A program made the position numbers and the translations under genes. Shown piece by piece: positions 11,535 to 23,177 of a stretch of DNA of 64,000 nt. Location: assembly GCA_900618425.1 (NCBI GenBank), contig UZAN01040161.1, positions 1 to 64,000 of the forward strand, written 5' to 3'. This stretch comes from Echinostoma caproni (taxonomy: Eukaryota > Platyhelminthes > Trematoda > Plagiorchiida > Echinostomatidae). Every line of letters begins with the position of its first letter. Position 1 is the stretch's first letter. Below the pieces are notes generated by a model. The model did not search any database, was not told the origin of the DNA, and saw only the letters and a list, made by a program, of their open reading frames with translations.

Positions 11535-12035
11535 ACGTGCAGAGAGGCACAGAGTGGACAAAATATGCCACGATGCAAGATTGAGTTCGCAAATCAAGGA
11601 TAGGATTCCTGCTTTGCAGTCTCATTTTTTGTGTACCTGTTTACGTGTTCCTGTGCAGCAACGTATATCGGACGCACAAGCAGGCGCCTATCTACAAGAG
11701 TTCGGGAAAATCATCCAGTCCGGCTGAACACTGGTGTGATTAAAACTAGTACAAGTGCCATCGTTTCACATCTCGTCGAATCCGATCACACAGTGAGCGT
11801 GACTGAAACATTTCAATCTCTCTACTGTGTTCGGGATCGCAAATCAGAACCTATCAAAAACCCTATTCTAGGCACCGTATAGGCGTTGGAATTAGTCTAC
11901 AAAATCGTCCCTTGTGAGCCCCAACAGCAGTTTGTGAAGTCACTCAACCTACCATCCTCATCCTCCGCCATCTCCTCCGACAACTCCTAACCCCCTCCCC
12001 CCCCACACACACACAGTTAGCACGGACCAATATTA
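11535..12035 (+). mobile_element. Penelope-like element fragment: GIY-YIG domain and 3' UTR
   Basis: The frame from 11631 contains a GIY-YIG core, YLFTCSCAATYIGRTSRRLS, then the typical continuation RVREN, SAIVSHLVESDHTVSVTE and FQSLYCVRDR. The linker SSQIKDRIPALQS lies just upstream in a different frame. A slip at the T run near 11625 therefore separates linker and domain, and a stop at 11882 interrupts the C-terminal tail. GIY-YIG is the endonuclease domain that follows RT in most PLEs. The RT is missing, so this copy is 5'-truncated and dead. Confidence 0.9.
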
Positions 12036-12448
12036 AGTTCCAATGTTAGGATCAGCCATATCCGGATTTGTGAAATTGAGATAGAAAACAATAACAACAA
12101 TCTTCATGTGGATAATCATTAATTTTTGTTTCCCCTTTTTCTGTACAAAATGATGTGATATAAAATATGACGTAATAGCCAGTTGATGAGTGACCAAAAA
12201 TAGCTTTTTGTCTAAACTGCATTTTTGTTCAATGTGTCGGGAAAGTGTCGGGAATGAAATAATTTAGTCAACCAAAAGCGGGTGTTCGGATGAAATAGCG
12301 AGATCGACCGTAATCGAGCAATTGAATGAGGTGCACGCGCGATTGGTGTTATGTGAAGCATGGCGCGCAGCAAGCTGAACTGGCAGTTTTAATCATTGGT
12401 TTTCGTGGAATAACACTCAAGGTACATTTCGACCCTATTTAGTGAAAA

Positions 12449-13002
12449 ATGTTTCGTCAGTTTGAACAAAACGTTGAGATGTTTATTTCTCCGCGATTAT
12501 ATAGACCAGACAAGTAAGACGTTGTGTTGTTTTCTCCGAAGTGAAAATAAACTGGAGTGTTTGACGAAGAGAACAGTTATAGCACGCGATGGAGTATGGT
12601 ATCGTTTAGGTGAGGACGATAGTTTTTATGGTAAAATACCGCAACAAATCTCAGTGGCGATCAATCATCGCCGTTAGGCCGGAGGCACGGCAAATGCACG
12701 GACAACTGTCCCGTAAGAGAGCGAGAGTATGGTAGCAAGCCAGGGTTAAGCCCAAAACTATGTTTCGGATGCATCTTAACGATGGTGACATGGACGTTTA
12801 TTGTATGAACATCTAAGTAAGAAGAGGAAATCTATGAAACTAATGAAACGTATCAAGAAAATCTCAATTGGTTATTCGGAAGATTTCAAACCGTTCGCCG
12901 ATAGTCCTGAGACAAACTCAACCAAGACAATTATTTGCTGATTTATTTCTATTCACTTCAGAATCTGAACGATCCAGACACTGCCTCTGTCTGCATTCTG
13001 AG
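12449..13002 (+). CDS. 5' end of a gene with a 28-nt intron
   Basis: ATG at 12449 opens exon 12449-12513 (MFRQFEQNVEMFISPRLY). A 28-nt GT-AG intron (12514-12541) is followed by exon 12542-12609, ending at gtgagg (KLECLTKRTVIARDGVWYRL). The phases join exactly (2 then 2, out 1). Very short introns near the 5' end are known in schistosome genes. A third exon, 12962-13002, follows a very strong acceptor (TTTCTATTCACTTCAG) and ends at gtacgt; it fits phase 1 but also reads well in phase 0. Without the last splice the frame runs on to a stop at 12677. Upstream sequence (12200-12440) has several CpGs, as expected near a promoter. Function unknown. Confidence 0.6.
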
Positions 13003-13099
13003 GTACGTAAATAACTATTATCGCTAGTATGTCTCTTCTTCGAACACATTGAAATTGGTCCGAATACCAAGAATTCCCTTAAAGTATTGGCCTCTGCCA

Positions 13100-13420
13100 A
13101 TTGACTTGCAAGCCTTATGCGGGCAGAGGGGCAACGAAAATTGTTTCCCCCACCCCATGTATGTTAGTGCATGGTGAAGAGATATACTTGCTTGCTTTCC
13201 TCCCCTTCAGCATACCCCCAAAGATTCAACGTTCTGGCAACGGGGCTAAATTGAGAGGACCACGAACTCCCAATGAACTGTACGCGGTGCCGGAAGCTAC
13301 TCCCATCCGCCGACAACCCAACGAACTGGACGATTGATTGGCAAGAGCCATATTCGTCCTGTGAAAACTGAACTGAACTGAATTGTTGGATGCAATAAAA
13401 TTTTCGTTACATCTCAAAAA
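13100..13420 (+). other. GC-richer block, unassigned
   Basis: A moderately GC-rich stretch with short open frames on both strands (13101-13337 plus, 13226-13417 minus) and a tandem gaactgaact near its end. No splice structure or recognisable domain. Possibly an old repeat. Confidence 0.3.
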
Positions 13421-13599
13421 TGTGCTGCGGTCGAAGACTAAGAAGTATTATGAATGGAGTCACTAGGACTCATACTTTTCTGTGTATTAATAATAATCTC
13501 CAAAAAATCAAGGAGAATACATTTCAACGAAGATAACTGTACTGCGCACGGCAAACATATTACAGTTGATTGAACCCGGTAGAGACGGAATATCACTGA

Positions 13600-14320
13600 A
13601 ACACACTGCTGTGGAGCTCGGTAGGATAAACCGACGAGACCAAACCCTTTTCAAACGTCAGTCACAGCTAATTCCTCTAACAGTTAAATATTTGGTGACG
13701 GAATCAAGAGAATACCCAAGTGGGGTGAATTCCTTACGATCTCGAAAAAAACGTCAATGAGATGATGCAATGGGTTTTATATTTTCGTTATGTTATTTCA
13801 CATTCACTGTTAGAGTGCTAGTGTTTGATGTTGACCAGTGTCCTTTGGTGAGATAATATCTCATTCAAAAGTGACTGAAATTATTTCAATTATGGTGAAA
13901 TAGTGAGTAGTTGTTTAGTGTGATAATCTCCAGTATGGTAGGATTATTTTTCTTCGTAAAGGAAAAACAACTACGGCCACCTCTGAGCCGTGACTTTTAT
14001 GAGCAGCCCTGGCATGTATGAAAAAGGATCAATTAAAATTGCCACGGTCACTATATTTTTCATACACGAAATATCATTTGGGGAATTTTACAGTCGCGAC
14101 GCCTTGTGAAGAATTCATGATCAACCATCGCCATAGATAAGGAATGGCGCCTTGCTTCTGGTAGTTTACTAATAGTCAATCTAAGTGATCACTTTTTATG
14201 AGTAAGCCAGTAAAGCCAGTAAGCCAGTGTATGAATCTGATCACACGTCATCTTCCGTATGTCATTAACTGGAAGCATGCTAGTTATATGCACGAAACTT
14301 GCCAATATTCTGTTTAAAAA
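13600..14320 (+). repeat. 720-bp dispersed repeat, copy 2
   Basis: Second copy of the repeat at 7228-7948, same orientation and nearly identical, ending around atgcacgaaacttgcc. Flanking sequences differ on both sides, so this is dispersal, not a segmental duplication. The left end begins after cactgaa, and I see no clear target-site duplication. Confidence 0.85.
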
Positions 14321-14578
14321 TTTTGAACTCACTCTTGTATTTCCTTTTATTTCGTCCGTAATGGGATATTTATTTGTTCAATGCACGACTTCGGGAACAC
14401 CAATATTCTTACTTATATTTTCTTAATCACCGGAATACTTTCGTTACAGTTTGAGTGTAACGCACACTGAATGTATCCGTTACCTATCAAAACAATACAT
14501 GTACAAGCACGTCCCAGATTGCGGGTGAGACGTAAATACGAGACATCAAATATTTCACCTGAGCGTCCATTAAATTTT

Positions 14579-15501
14579 TCATTTTACAGTTCCTTGGGAA
14601 GTTAAGCAACACCCAAAACCTCGATAGGGAGTGAAGCATGACGTTTGCAGTCTTTCACGCGCAATGTGATTGACATTTTCGACTGGTGGGCAATTTTTCG
14701 GTCCTGAATTCAGTATCGGTCTTACTCGTAATTCTGTGAACCCTCTGGTTCTGTGTTCATACCACGACGGGAGAACTGTGTTTACCATTTCTGGTGTCCC
14801 AAGAGTTACTTCAGTATTTGCGGGCCATCTCCGCGACAGTTGGGAGAAAGCGGAAGGTGTTTCATGGCCGTGGTAGAGAGATTGCGGCAGTCTAACAATT
14901 CTGGAATAAAGCCCCACCTACGCTCTTGTTTATTTTTGACGGTATGGTAGCTTGCTACTGACGTTTAGGTGGCGGTGCTTTGATTACAGGTACCGAAACT
15001 TCGACCGTTGGTTTCATCGTGGCTATTGGAGAAGAAGTAATGCTCGCTACCTCTTGATTTGTTTTGTTAAATACACTTCTCGGACGTTTTGAGGGCCTTG
15101 GGTTTGGACTATCTGGAGTGATCTGGGAACCTTATATTTTCTTCGAGAGAAGCAATTTGTACATTTCTCCTATCCTCGACGGCTGCTAATAGGTTTTCTA
15201 ATATATGTGCGATATCCGTTATGCACTTGATAATGGGCAGCTTTGAGCATTCCCCACAGAACCAGAAATAGTTTGTCCGTGAGACCAATAGTTTTACCCG
15301 TTTTGCCGATAGCTTAGCACACGAGGGATGGAAGGATCGTATACAGTTTCCGCATGAGATGCTGGTCTTGATTTCTTTTCCACACTTCAATTCACCGCAT
15401 ACTCCTGGTACTGTTGTGATCCCTGGGGCGGCGCTAGCTGACATACTTCGACGACCCATTTCGGATTGACTGTGAAGGGTGATGTTGGCTGCAGTTGACA
15501 A
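14579..15501 (-). pseudogene. Decayed PHD-finger ORF, LINE ORF1-like
   Basis: The frame from ATG at 15501 to about 15109 encodes about 130 residues with a PHD-type zinc-finger pattern. CGELKCGKEI is followed by SCGNCIRSFHPSCAKLSA and, at the end, WFCGEC. Downstream the same strand stays coding-like but needs frame changes and stops to reach 14579-14917 (motifs NSGPKNCPPVENVN and PLSP-like Ser/Pro runs). PHD fingers occur in ORF1 of CR1-type LINEs (established knowledge), so this is probably a dead LINE ORF1. A host PHD pseudogene cannot be excluded. Confidence 0.6.
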
Positions 15502-16509
15502 AGGTCAAGTGCAATGAAAAATGCACGGCCGGACCGATCACACGTATGTGTTGATAATTCTGACTGCCGCGTAGAAAAAAAACAGGTTAGCGAATATCGA
15601 TCAACTGAACTGGTCGTAGTGGGATGGATGCACGTGTGAGTGATGGTGCAAATGGCACAAAAACTGAATTCCACAAATACATATATATCCAGTAACCTTG
15701 AAATTGGGCGTAGAAAGCTCATTTAGGATTTGTTGGATAGAGCATAATATTTCCATCACAATGATATCAAAATATTGACAATTCGAAGGAAAATGAACAA
15801 ATTTGCACGCGTGAGTATTAGCAAAATATTTCCTACAAATCACGGAAAAGCACGGCGGAGTGTATGGTATGGTTTGTATCCGAGAGAGAGATATCCAAAG
15901 ATAGATTTCACAGAGCTGAGTTGAACGAGCGTAAACCCGTCGATATATGATGAGCTAAGCCGGAGAAGTTAAGGAACACCAAAAACTTGGCATCTTCCAT
16001 CCCCTCCCGGGATCGAAAGAAATGCATAAGCCTAAGTAGACCGCTTCCCTAAGGAATTGTTACGCAGTTTATGACAGCCAACTGCTAAGGAGTGGTTCTA
16101 TTTACAAGAGATAAATGCATATAAATCCGATGACTCAGTTCTTGATTATTGCAGGTGATTCGATGTGAACATAAGCCCAATTGGTTGTGCAATCAGTGTA
16201 AATTCTCCAACAAATCAAAAACCAATAGAGCAAATACCGAACGGATCCAAGCATGACGATGGTTGCACTTGATCGTAGCGAGAAAGGTTGCACACAACCG
16301 ATGTGGAGGATAGACGGGGCGGACTAACCGTTTTGTCCTCCAGACACCGTTTGTCAAATGACGGCTCAATTTAAAATGCAACTGAGGCCACGTGATATGA
16401 AGCCGTTATTGAACGCCCACCGAAGCGGAGCACACATTGATTCTACAACCAAATTGAAATTTTGTCACTCGTCCGTTTGGCATTGGATTTAATTTACTGT
16501 TGGCCAACG

Positions 16510-16725
16510 AGCAACCTAGCTGGCGGAGAAAGTTGATCAATTGACATAGGACTCCAAGAGTTTCGTTCTATGAGATTATTGGAAGATTTCATTTGTTTAT
16601 ATGATGAGTTCATCGTGTACATGAGGCGTGAAGTGATGAGGCCCAATCAGGACGAAACAACTGTCCAGTGCTTCCCAGAGTTTCAGCTCACGACTCATTC
16701 ACGTAACGAGTTTCGTTTCAAAAGA
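16510..16725 (+). mobile_element. Degenerate tRNA-derived SINE with hammerhead relic
   Basis: Box-A-like (tagctggcggagaaag, ~16520) and box-B-like (gagtttcgttct, ~16560) elements precede a hammerhead relic at 16626-16671. The 3' half of the ribozyme is intact (ggacgaaac, aactgtc, cagtgc). The 5' core has changed to gtgatga and stem I is poor. The tail (cagtgcttccc, tttcagctcacg) matches the 33-kb copy, so both belong to one subfamily distinct from the 25- and 52-kb copies. Confidence 0.65.
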
Positions 16726-16944
16726 ACTAAATATCCAGCTGGCCTAACGAGTCTAAAGCGAAGAAAATATATATAATATTAGGACCTGGAATCAAGCTTC
16801 GCACACGATAGGGAATTTTGTTACCGACTGTTTGGTAACAATGGTAATAATTTTGACCCTGTGGAACCGTGAAGATGCAAAGATAATCTATAGGGTCCGT
16901 AATTTATGACAAGGTTTATCTTCATTTCAAATCCAAAAATGCAG

Positions 16945-17285
16945 TGAATTTTACATTAGAACCAGTAAATGTATTTCACAGTTTCCGTCGGACATTCGGG
17001 TAAGGATAATTGCGAAAGCATACCACAACAGATCAAGATACTCCGTTTTGAATAGCTTCAAGGTAAAAAATGAACACCTATAACCACTAATGCACAGGAA
17101 GCCACGATCAAAAGCATCACATTCTAATGTAGTGTTCTTGGAGGTTTGTGTGTCAGAAATATGTACATACTGCTCAACAAATTCACCTTTTGCTACACTT
17201 CTTATTGTCAGCAAATAGCCATAAACGACGAATCACTGAAAGAGACGAAGAAGTTGAACTTGCTAACGAACTTGACTTTACGTGA
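16945..17285 (+). CDS. Two phase-matched exons
   Basis: Exon 16945-16999 (55 nt, phase 1 to 2) lies between AATCCAAAAATGCAG and the strong donor gtaagg and encodes NFTLEPVNVFHSFRRTF. Exon 17219-17285 enters in phase 2 after TTATTGTCAGCAAATAG and gives HKRRITERDEEVELANELDF, then TGA (a weak donor overlaps the end). Joined, they read smoothly from a basic into an acidic segment. The first exon would also fit after the exon ending at 12609. Family not recognised. A long minus-strand ORF here (16951-17214) is probably a shadow. Confidence 0.55.
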
Positions 17286-19718
17286 TATGTAACTATTCAA
17301 CATGAGCAGCAAATTTTCCCCCAACTCTTGTCTCCCTTCTTCTATTCGGATTTGGCTGTTATTGAAGCTNTCTCATTTATAATTAATCCTATCGGACTGT
17401 TCCATGTTGTCATACATGATACAACTAACAATCACGTATGACTGTCAATTCTAAATCAGATTGATCTGGTTCTTGCCTAACATAAGATCCTATATGAACG
17501 TCGTAAGTCATTGAAGATTTTCGATCTCATCCAAGAACAGTTCAAATATTGCAACTAGAACCTTACCTCTCAACATTTCGCCAGCGAATGCCGTCGTGCG
17601 ATTAACAACACTTTAACTCAACNNNTCCTCCATCCACAATCACTCTCAGAGCAATATATATTTACAACTATGACACCTTTGGTTCCCGAAATAGTACACC
17701 TTTAACAATAGTCCTCAGAAATACTGGAATATGTCATGTCGATCTGAGATGTGCTAGGCATCAACTGCAGCATCTTTTGCACACTTGTGTTTTGTGAAAT
17801 TGTATTCACTAGTGATCAAAATCCTAATGTTTGACTGTCAGTTCCTGGGTTTCAAACAACTTTACAGTGGATGACAATCCTGTACGGAGCGGGTATTCAC
17901 GCCCCAGGTCTCTTCACATGTGGCAATCTTTCATCTATTTATCAGCCATTGCATCACTATGCAAAAGAGCTAAACCAAAACCGTGAATGTTAACCAATTT
18001 TAAAACAGGCGCTACCATTGGTGACATTGGAGCGACCTTTGTACTGTGGTAAATTTGGAGGAATATTTTCATTTAACTTTGAAAGATATAATATCCATTT
18101 CATTCCCTCGTAGAGATAAGATGACGTTTATTCAAAACAGGGTGAGAACATGATCATTTGTTCAAAATATTTCTCACCGCGCATGTTTGATAGTGTATTC
18201 TCGATCTAGGGATCTATTCATGAATACTAACAATCTAACCCGTTAGACATGCGTCTTTCTCATTAAGAGTATTAACGGTGAAATGTTAATTTGATCAACT
18301 ACTTTCTTGAAATTTCCACATTTTTAGCTAAGCTTCCTGATCGCCTAATTCGGTATTTTTTTCCAAACTGACTTATTGCGTCATTTGGTTCGTATAATTA
18401 AAACAGAAACGAATCTACTGCATTGAAGTTACACACCGCACCCCCACACAGTAAAATTGACAATCCATTATTTTAATCGCGTTTTTTTCTGAACGATTTT
18501 GTTCCTTTTTCTGGTGCTAACGAGCAGATCGCTTTGTGATGAGTAGGACGGATCGATGTTGCCACAGCCGACGTATGTAAAGCCTGGGTGACTGTTCGCA
18601 CCCATCACTCAATGCCTCATTGTAAATCACCTTCCTGGTAGTCATGAGAGTGGTATGAATTTTCGTAAACATTTTAGCAAAACAACTTGCAGTGCTTCAG
18701 CTAATATCATCATTATCATTACACGATCAATAAACCTGTTTGATCTTTACAATGATTCTGGACAGCCACTTGATTTTGCTTAAATCATCTAATATTGCGT
18801 GCCGAGTTCGATTGGCTGCTCTGCGCTCTTATACTCTTTGACACATTTGGACATTTTCACTCACTTTGACCCAATTTGACTCTGCGCTTGTAACCAGTAA
18901 GGACATTTTTGACCTGACTGATTTCATTTTATCATTGCATAGTTTCAACCGAAACGGCATTGGAGAACCATGACACCCTTCTGTTTCGCTCGCCTCTGGT
19001 CGGCTATAGTGTACCCACATTAGTCAAACTTCAGCCCCTGTCATAATTTCCGAAAGTGTTGGATTTATTTGTTCAGCTATTATGAAAACTTGGTTGAGAG
19101 CCTCCTGATTGATATAAAAGCCTTATTATAATGTACGGTTTTAAAATTCAATGTCATTTTCGAGGAATTGCAAAAGTGCACATTGTAGGTAGCGGCAGCA
19201 TGTTAGTTTATGTCATGATTGACTGCTATAAAATGCCTAACAGTGTGATTTCAACCAGGATTGCACATCATTACACAAGACTGGGGTCTGCCGATCCTCA
19301 ACGATGGATAACTTTGTATTTAGCAAATCAATCAATAGCCAACCCATCCATTCAGCACCGGAAGCTCATTTTCTTTTGAGAATAGCTATCAGCACCTAGT
19401 TCAAACTAGAGGATATCTACAGTGAACTAACAATTATTTCTCTTGATTTGAACACATTACATGTCCTCTTGGCAACGTATCGCGCGGACGCATCAGTTAA
19501 TCCTATATAACACCCGTAAAAAGGTTTCTCATTTTCAGTTCCTTCACCATTGAGGTGTGCACTTATAATCATTGAAAACAAGTTAAAAACCAACATTTCG
19601 AATGTTCTGTCACATATCTTGGTGATTTTATAGATTACAATTTACGTTCGTCAACTTACATCCATAACTGTGTTTCTATACTCGAATTATATTAAAATGT
19701 GAAAAATTAATTTCGAAG
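17286..19718 (+). other. Mostly featureless sequence with an ambiguous coding-like spot
   Basis: AT-rich, with assembly ambiguities at 17370 and 17623-17625. Around 18790-19005 both strands have open frames. Plus-strand motifs are TQFDSALVTSKDIFDLTDF; a minus-strand frame ends at a gtgagt donor near 18865. I could not decide which, if either, is real. Nothing else recognised. Confidence 0.3.
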
Positions 19719-21385
19719 CTGGTAGATCACCATATAAGTTTCCGTTTACTTCGCGAAAATGAATTCGGTCCTACTCCAAGTAACTGTCCCTACAGTGAAT
19801 TCACAGGTCGCTGTTTCCATCCACGCATACTTTCAGAATTCGGACAATTACATTCATTCGAGGACGCTGAACGGGTTTCGTCTGTACCTTATTTTGCACG
19901 TGTCCCCAAAATTGTACAAGGGAATAATTTGAATAATTTTAAAATCCGGACCATGAATATGCTTCCTCAGGCCCTCTGGTTTTGGTGTCTACAGATGAAT
20001 TCAAAAGAGTATGTATTTGTATGGAGCAGCAGGAGTAAGTGCAATTTGGCTAAATAATAAATTGGCTTTATATGGACATAGGCTGACGACAACTGAAGAT
20101 GCATGAATGGAACTTGTCTCTTGAACGAAATATAGAGTTTTGTTCTAGTTCAGACCAACACCTGTACCGTGGGTTTGATACATTCAGAACCAACTGATTT
20201 CGCCTTAGTCTATTTTGAATACAAAGAATCAACCACAACTTTAGTTGGCGTAGCAGTCTTTATCAAGATGTAAGGTGTTGGTGGATTCTATGACCGTAAT
20301 CCTCCAACTTACTATCAGAGAAACAACGGAAAACAAATTCAGTTATTTCGTAATGACGGAATCGTCAATGATCTGATAAAATAGAGGGGATAGGATTCAT
20401 CTCACAAAATGACATACTCCTCCCGATTATTTTGCATACAGCTGTCGAATTTTACGAAAGTCCTTCCGTGTTTCTGCTTGACGAGTAGCTAGCGCGATTA
20501 GAGAATCCGATATTACTAAATTTATGCATGCCAAATAAACGAAGTAGACATGTCAACAAGTTTTGTATTTTGTTAGACAAACAGAAAACTGTAACGTTTG
20601 CTATACTCGAGGGCTTGTAAGAGTAAGCTTATAAATGAACGTCATCTGATAGATGTGATAGTTTGCTTAATTACAGCAATATTGGTCTGGAAGGGTTACA
20701 AAGTAACGGTAGTCAAAGTATCCTCCGTACAATTTTGTTGAAGACACCACTGTTTGTTTGCCGTTAGAGAAAAACGTATAAAGCAGTTGGTTCACTATCC
20801 ACTCTTCTTCGAGGCCCCCACAACAGAGCCAAATCCTAAATATGTGCACCGCCGCTATGTTCTATAACAAAACAATTTGAACTTCATGTAACTGACACAA
20901 ATGGTAGGAAAATAATACTCCGGATGTCTATCCGGTTGATAAAACATAGTGCTTTAAGCAGACAAGCTTGATGCTGCAGCACCTAACGCATAACATTTAT
21001 AGACAAGCATTCTGGGTGCATATTACAGGGAATCATTTTGCTATCATGCTAGCTCATGAGATGAAATAATAACACATCTACATGTTGGCCTTTAGTCTTC
21101 ATACAATTCCTTCAAAATCGGAGGGATGCGAAACAAAAGTTATGTCACATGGAGCTGCAATAACAGGTAAGGTAAAGTCTGCCTTACTTGCAAAGGATTA
21201 TTGCTTGGATTGTGTTGCTCATCAACAGCTGTGAACATACGCGTTTCCCAATGCAAACCTTGTGTGGCGTAGTAATTATTCATATATATTTATTACTTAG
21301 TTTTTTCATCGTTCTATGTACCTCAAAATGGCTTAGAGTGATCATTTTGTCAGATGCTCCAACCTCTACCGTTTGCACGCAATGA
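19719..21385 (+). CDS. 3' end of a membrane-protein gene, five exons
   Basis: Exons: 19719-20034 (open about 105 codons; start uncertain), 20154-20269 (0 to 2), 20319-20349 (31 nt, 2 to 0), 21096-21166 (0 to 2) and 21229-21385 (2 to stop). Acceptors are strong (GTTTTGTTCTAGTTCAG, GGCCTTTAG, GTTGCTCATCAACAG) and donors are gtaagt, gtaagg, gtaatg, gtaagg. The last four agree perfectly in phase; exon 1 ending at 20034 leaves phase 1 and would need another donor or a missing exon. The product has scattered Cys (CPYSEFTGRC, WSCNNSCEH) and ends in a hydrophobic helix (VVIIHIYLLLSFFIVLC) with a short tail, so it is probably a single-pass surface protein. Family not recognised. Confidence 0.7.
20670..20827 (-). 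CDS. Candidate minus-strand terminal exon
   Basis: Minus strand, after CACATATTTAG, phase 2 entry, open 52 codons to TAA at 20670. Motifs: WLCCGGLEEEWIVNQLLYTF and YGGYFDYRYFVTLPDQYCCN. The composition is strongly protein-like. It lies inside the intron 20350-21095 of the plus-strand model, so it is either a nested antisense exon or one of the two models is wrong. Confidence 0.45.
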
Positions 21386-21542
21386 ATACCACATTTTGGA
21401 ACGTCTGATACCGCCAATAGACTGCAGTGAACAAGTTTTATCTGCCTTTGAATTACCAAATGTAGCTAGGAGAATCAAAGGTTTTTCACAAAATTTTGTC
21501 TGTTCAATCGTATCGCCGTGAAACTAGAAAATCAGGAGCTTT

Positions 21543-22463
21543 GTAATATGGCTCCTTCCCTACCACTATAGTGCCGACATTTTCGTCATGATGAATAACA
21601 AATTCTCATTAGAAACAGTGACGGAAATTTCCAACAAAGTTCATAATGCTATCAATTTCATACCAGAACTAGAAACGGAAAGTGCATTTCATTCCCTTGA
21701 TGTAAACCTAACACGGCTTCATGGCGATAGTTTTAGGCGATTGGTTTATCAAAAACCAACACTGACTGGTCAATATATTCACTTTTCAAGTTTCGTGTCA
21801 ATTAGTCGTAAACAAAACTTGGTTCAGTGCCTCGCAAAACGCATAAGAAGAATTTACACACAAGACAGTCATGACCAAGAATTAGAAAATCTCAGAAAAC
21901 GCCTAGTGAATAACGGTCGTCCAGAGCATTTTATTGAAAATAATGCATTAGAGAAATTTAAAATAGAGCAAATGATGACGGTAGGAAGAGAAGAACTATA
22001 TATAAGACTCCAATTCAAGGGAGATTATAATAATGAACTAGTGACATAACAGTTAAAAAAAGTAATCTACCGAACCTTTCCTACTACCTCCCTACGCACC
22101 CACTTCGTGATTTGACCGGTGATGTCCGTGCGCCTTAAAGGTAAATTGCTTATCCATGCCTATCCATGATCACCTATTATTTTCTTTGCTCATGTTCTAC
22201 AAGATATGTGGGCAGAAGGACCAGGCATTTGTCCAAAAGAATCCAGGATGCGTGCAGGAACAAGAAAAACGATCTTAAGTGCAATCGTAATCCATCTTGC
22301 GGATACCGAGCATCAGGTAGACGATGACGCATTTCGACTCATCTACAGATTACCACTGAACCCTTCGAAAGTCATCCGTCAACGTCATCTCGCAACAGCC
22401 GAAGCTGTGACCATTCGATTCTTAGGCCCATCGTTTTGTACTGAGAAGCGATTCAAAAAATAA
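21543..22463 (+). mobile_element. Penelope-like element: RT C-terminus, linker, GIY-YIG tail
   Basis: The frame contains the RT palm end: ADIFVMMNN where the catalytic box lies, then LDVNLTRLHGDSFRRLVYQK and TGQYIHFSSFVSI, as in PLE RTs. The usual YVDD is changed to YSAD, removing one catalytic Asp. After a stop at 22049 the linker (LKKVIYRTFPTTSLRTH) and a shortened GIY-YIG region continue with stops. The C-terminal tail at 22206-22463 is intact (LSAIVIHLADTEHQVDDDAF, AEAVTIRFLGPSFC). Truncated upstream and inactive. Confidence 0.9.
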
Positions 22464-23177
22464 CTCAGACCACCTTGGCGACAACATGAACCCCTACCCC
22501 CTAAGATATATGTGATCTTTCGCGTAACCCTGTGACCCACATTCCTTTTCCCAACCGCGTTATGATCACATACTCCCTACCCACCCTTTCCTAACCACCA
22601 CCACTGTGATATCTCAACATTCCAAAAAGGGAACTCGAAATGTTTTATTTCCCGAAATATAAATTTACAAATGCATTTAAATCGGAATTCACTAGGTCAG
22701 CGAACGTGGTGTATTGGTTGTGCGTGTGCTGACTGCCGCAGTTGTCACGGAACTTAAACATCTTTACGAATGAATTTAGGGGTAGTGTTTTTCATTGAAA
22801 TCTGTCCCTCCTAAAACCCTCTGATTCAGTCCTTTCGTACTTCATTTTCACGCTAATCCTGCTTATCAGCTGTAACTGTTTCCTGCAGTGTATGACATAC
22901 TGGTCTTTGATATAATCTGAGAAGCTTATCAGCTAGTTCACCGTTTTAATCACCAACCATTGTTTCTCTTATCATTAAAATTATTTTTGCTTTTGACTCA
23001 AAATCATTTCGTGTGGCTGGGTAATGCCTTATTCTTAGACCGTAACTCACTGTCGAGGGGTTAATTTGATATTTTCCTGATCAAGATTTTGCTGTTTCTC
23101 AACCGCGTGCAATCTACTGTGATCAGACGTCTTCTACTTTGAAAACTGCATCTCCCTGAGGGACATAATTAATTTAG

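Noticed and set aside
14670..14950. Plus-strand ORFs resembling a GIY-YIG start (CVYHFWC)
   Set aside because: The rest of the domain is missing, and the minus strand continues the PHD-ORF remnant here.
16690..16776. Similarity of the frame end YPAGLTSLKRRK to YPSGVNSLRSRK in the 720-bp repeat
   Set aside because: Nucleotide match is weak and short; could be chance, though a distant relation is possible.
16951..17214. Minus-strand 87-codon ORF
   Set aside because: Overlaps the plus exon 16945-16999, whose strong donor and phase match to 17219 are better evidence. Not fully excluded.
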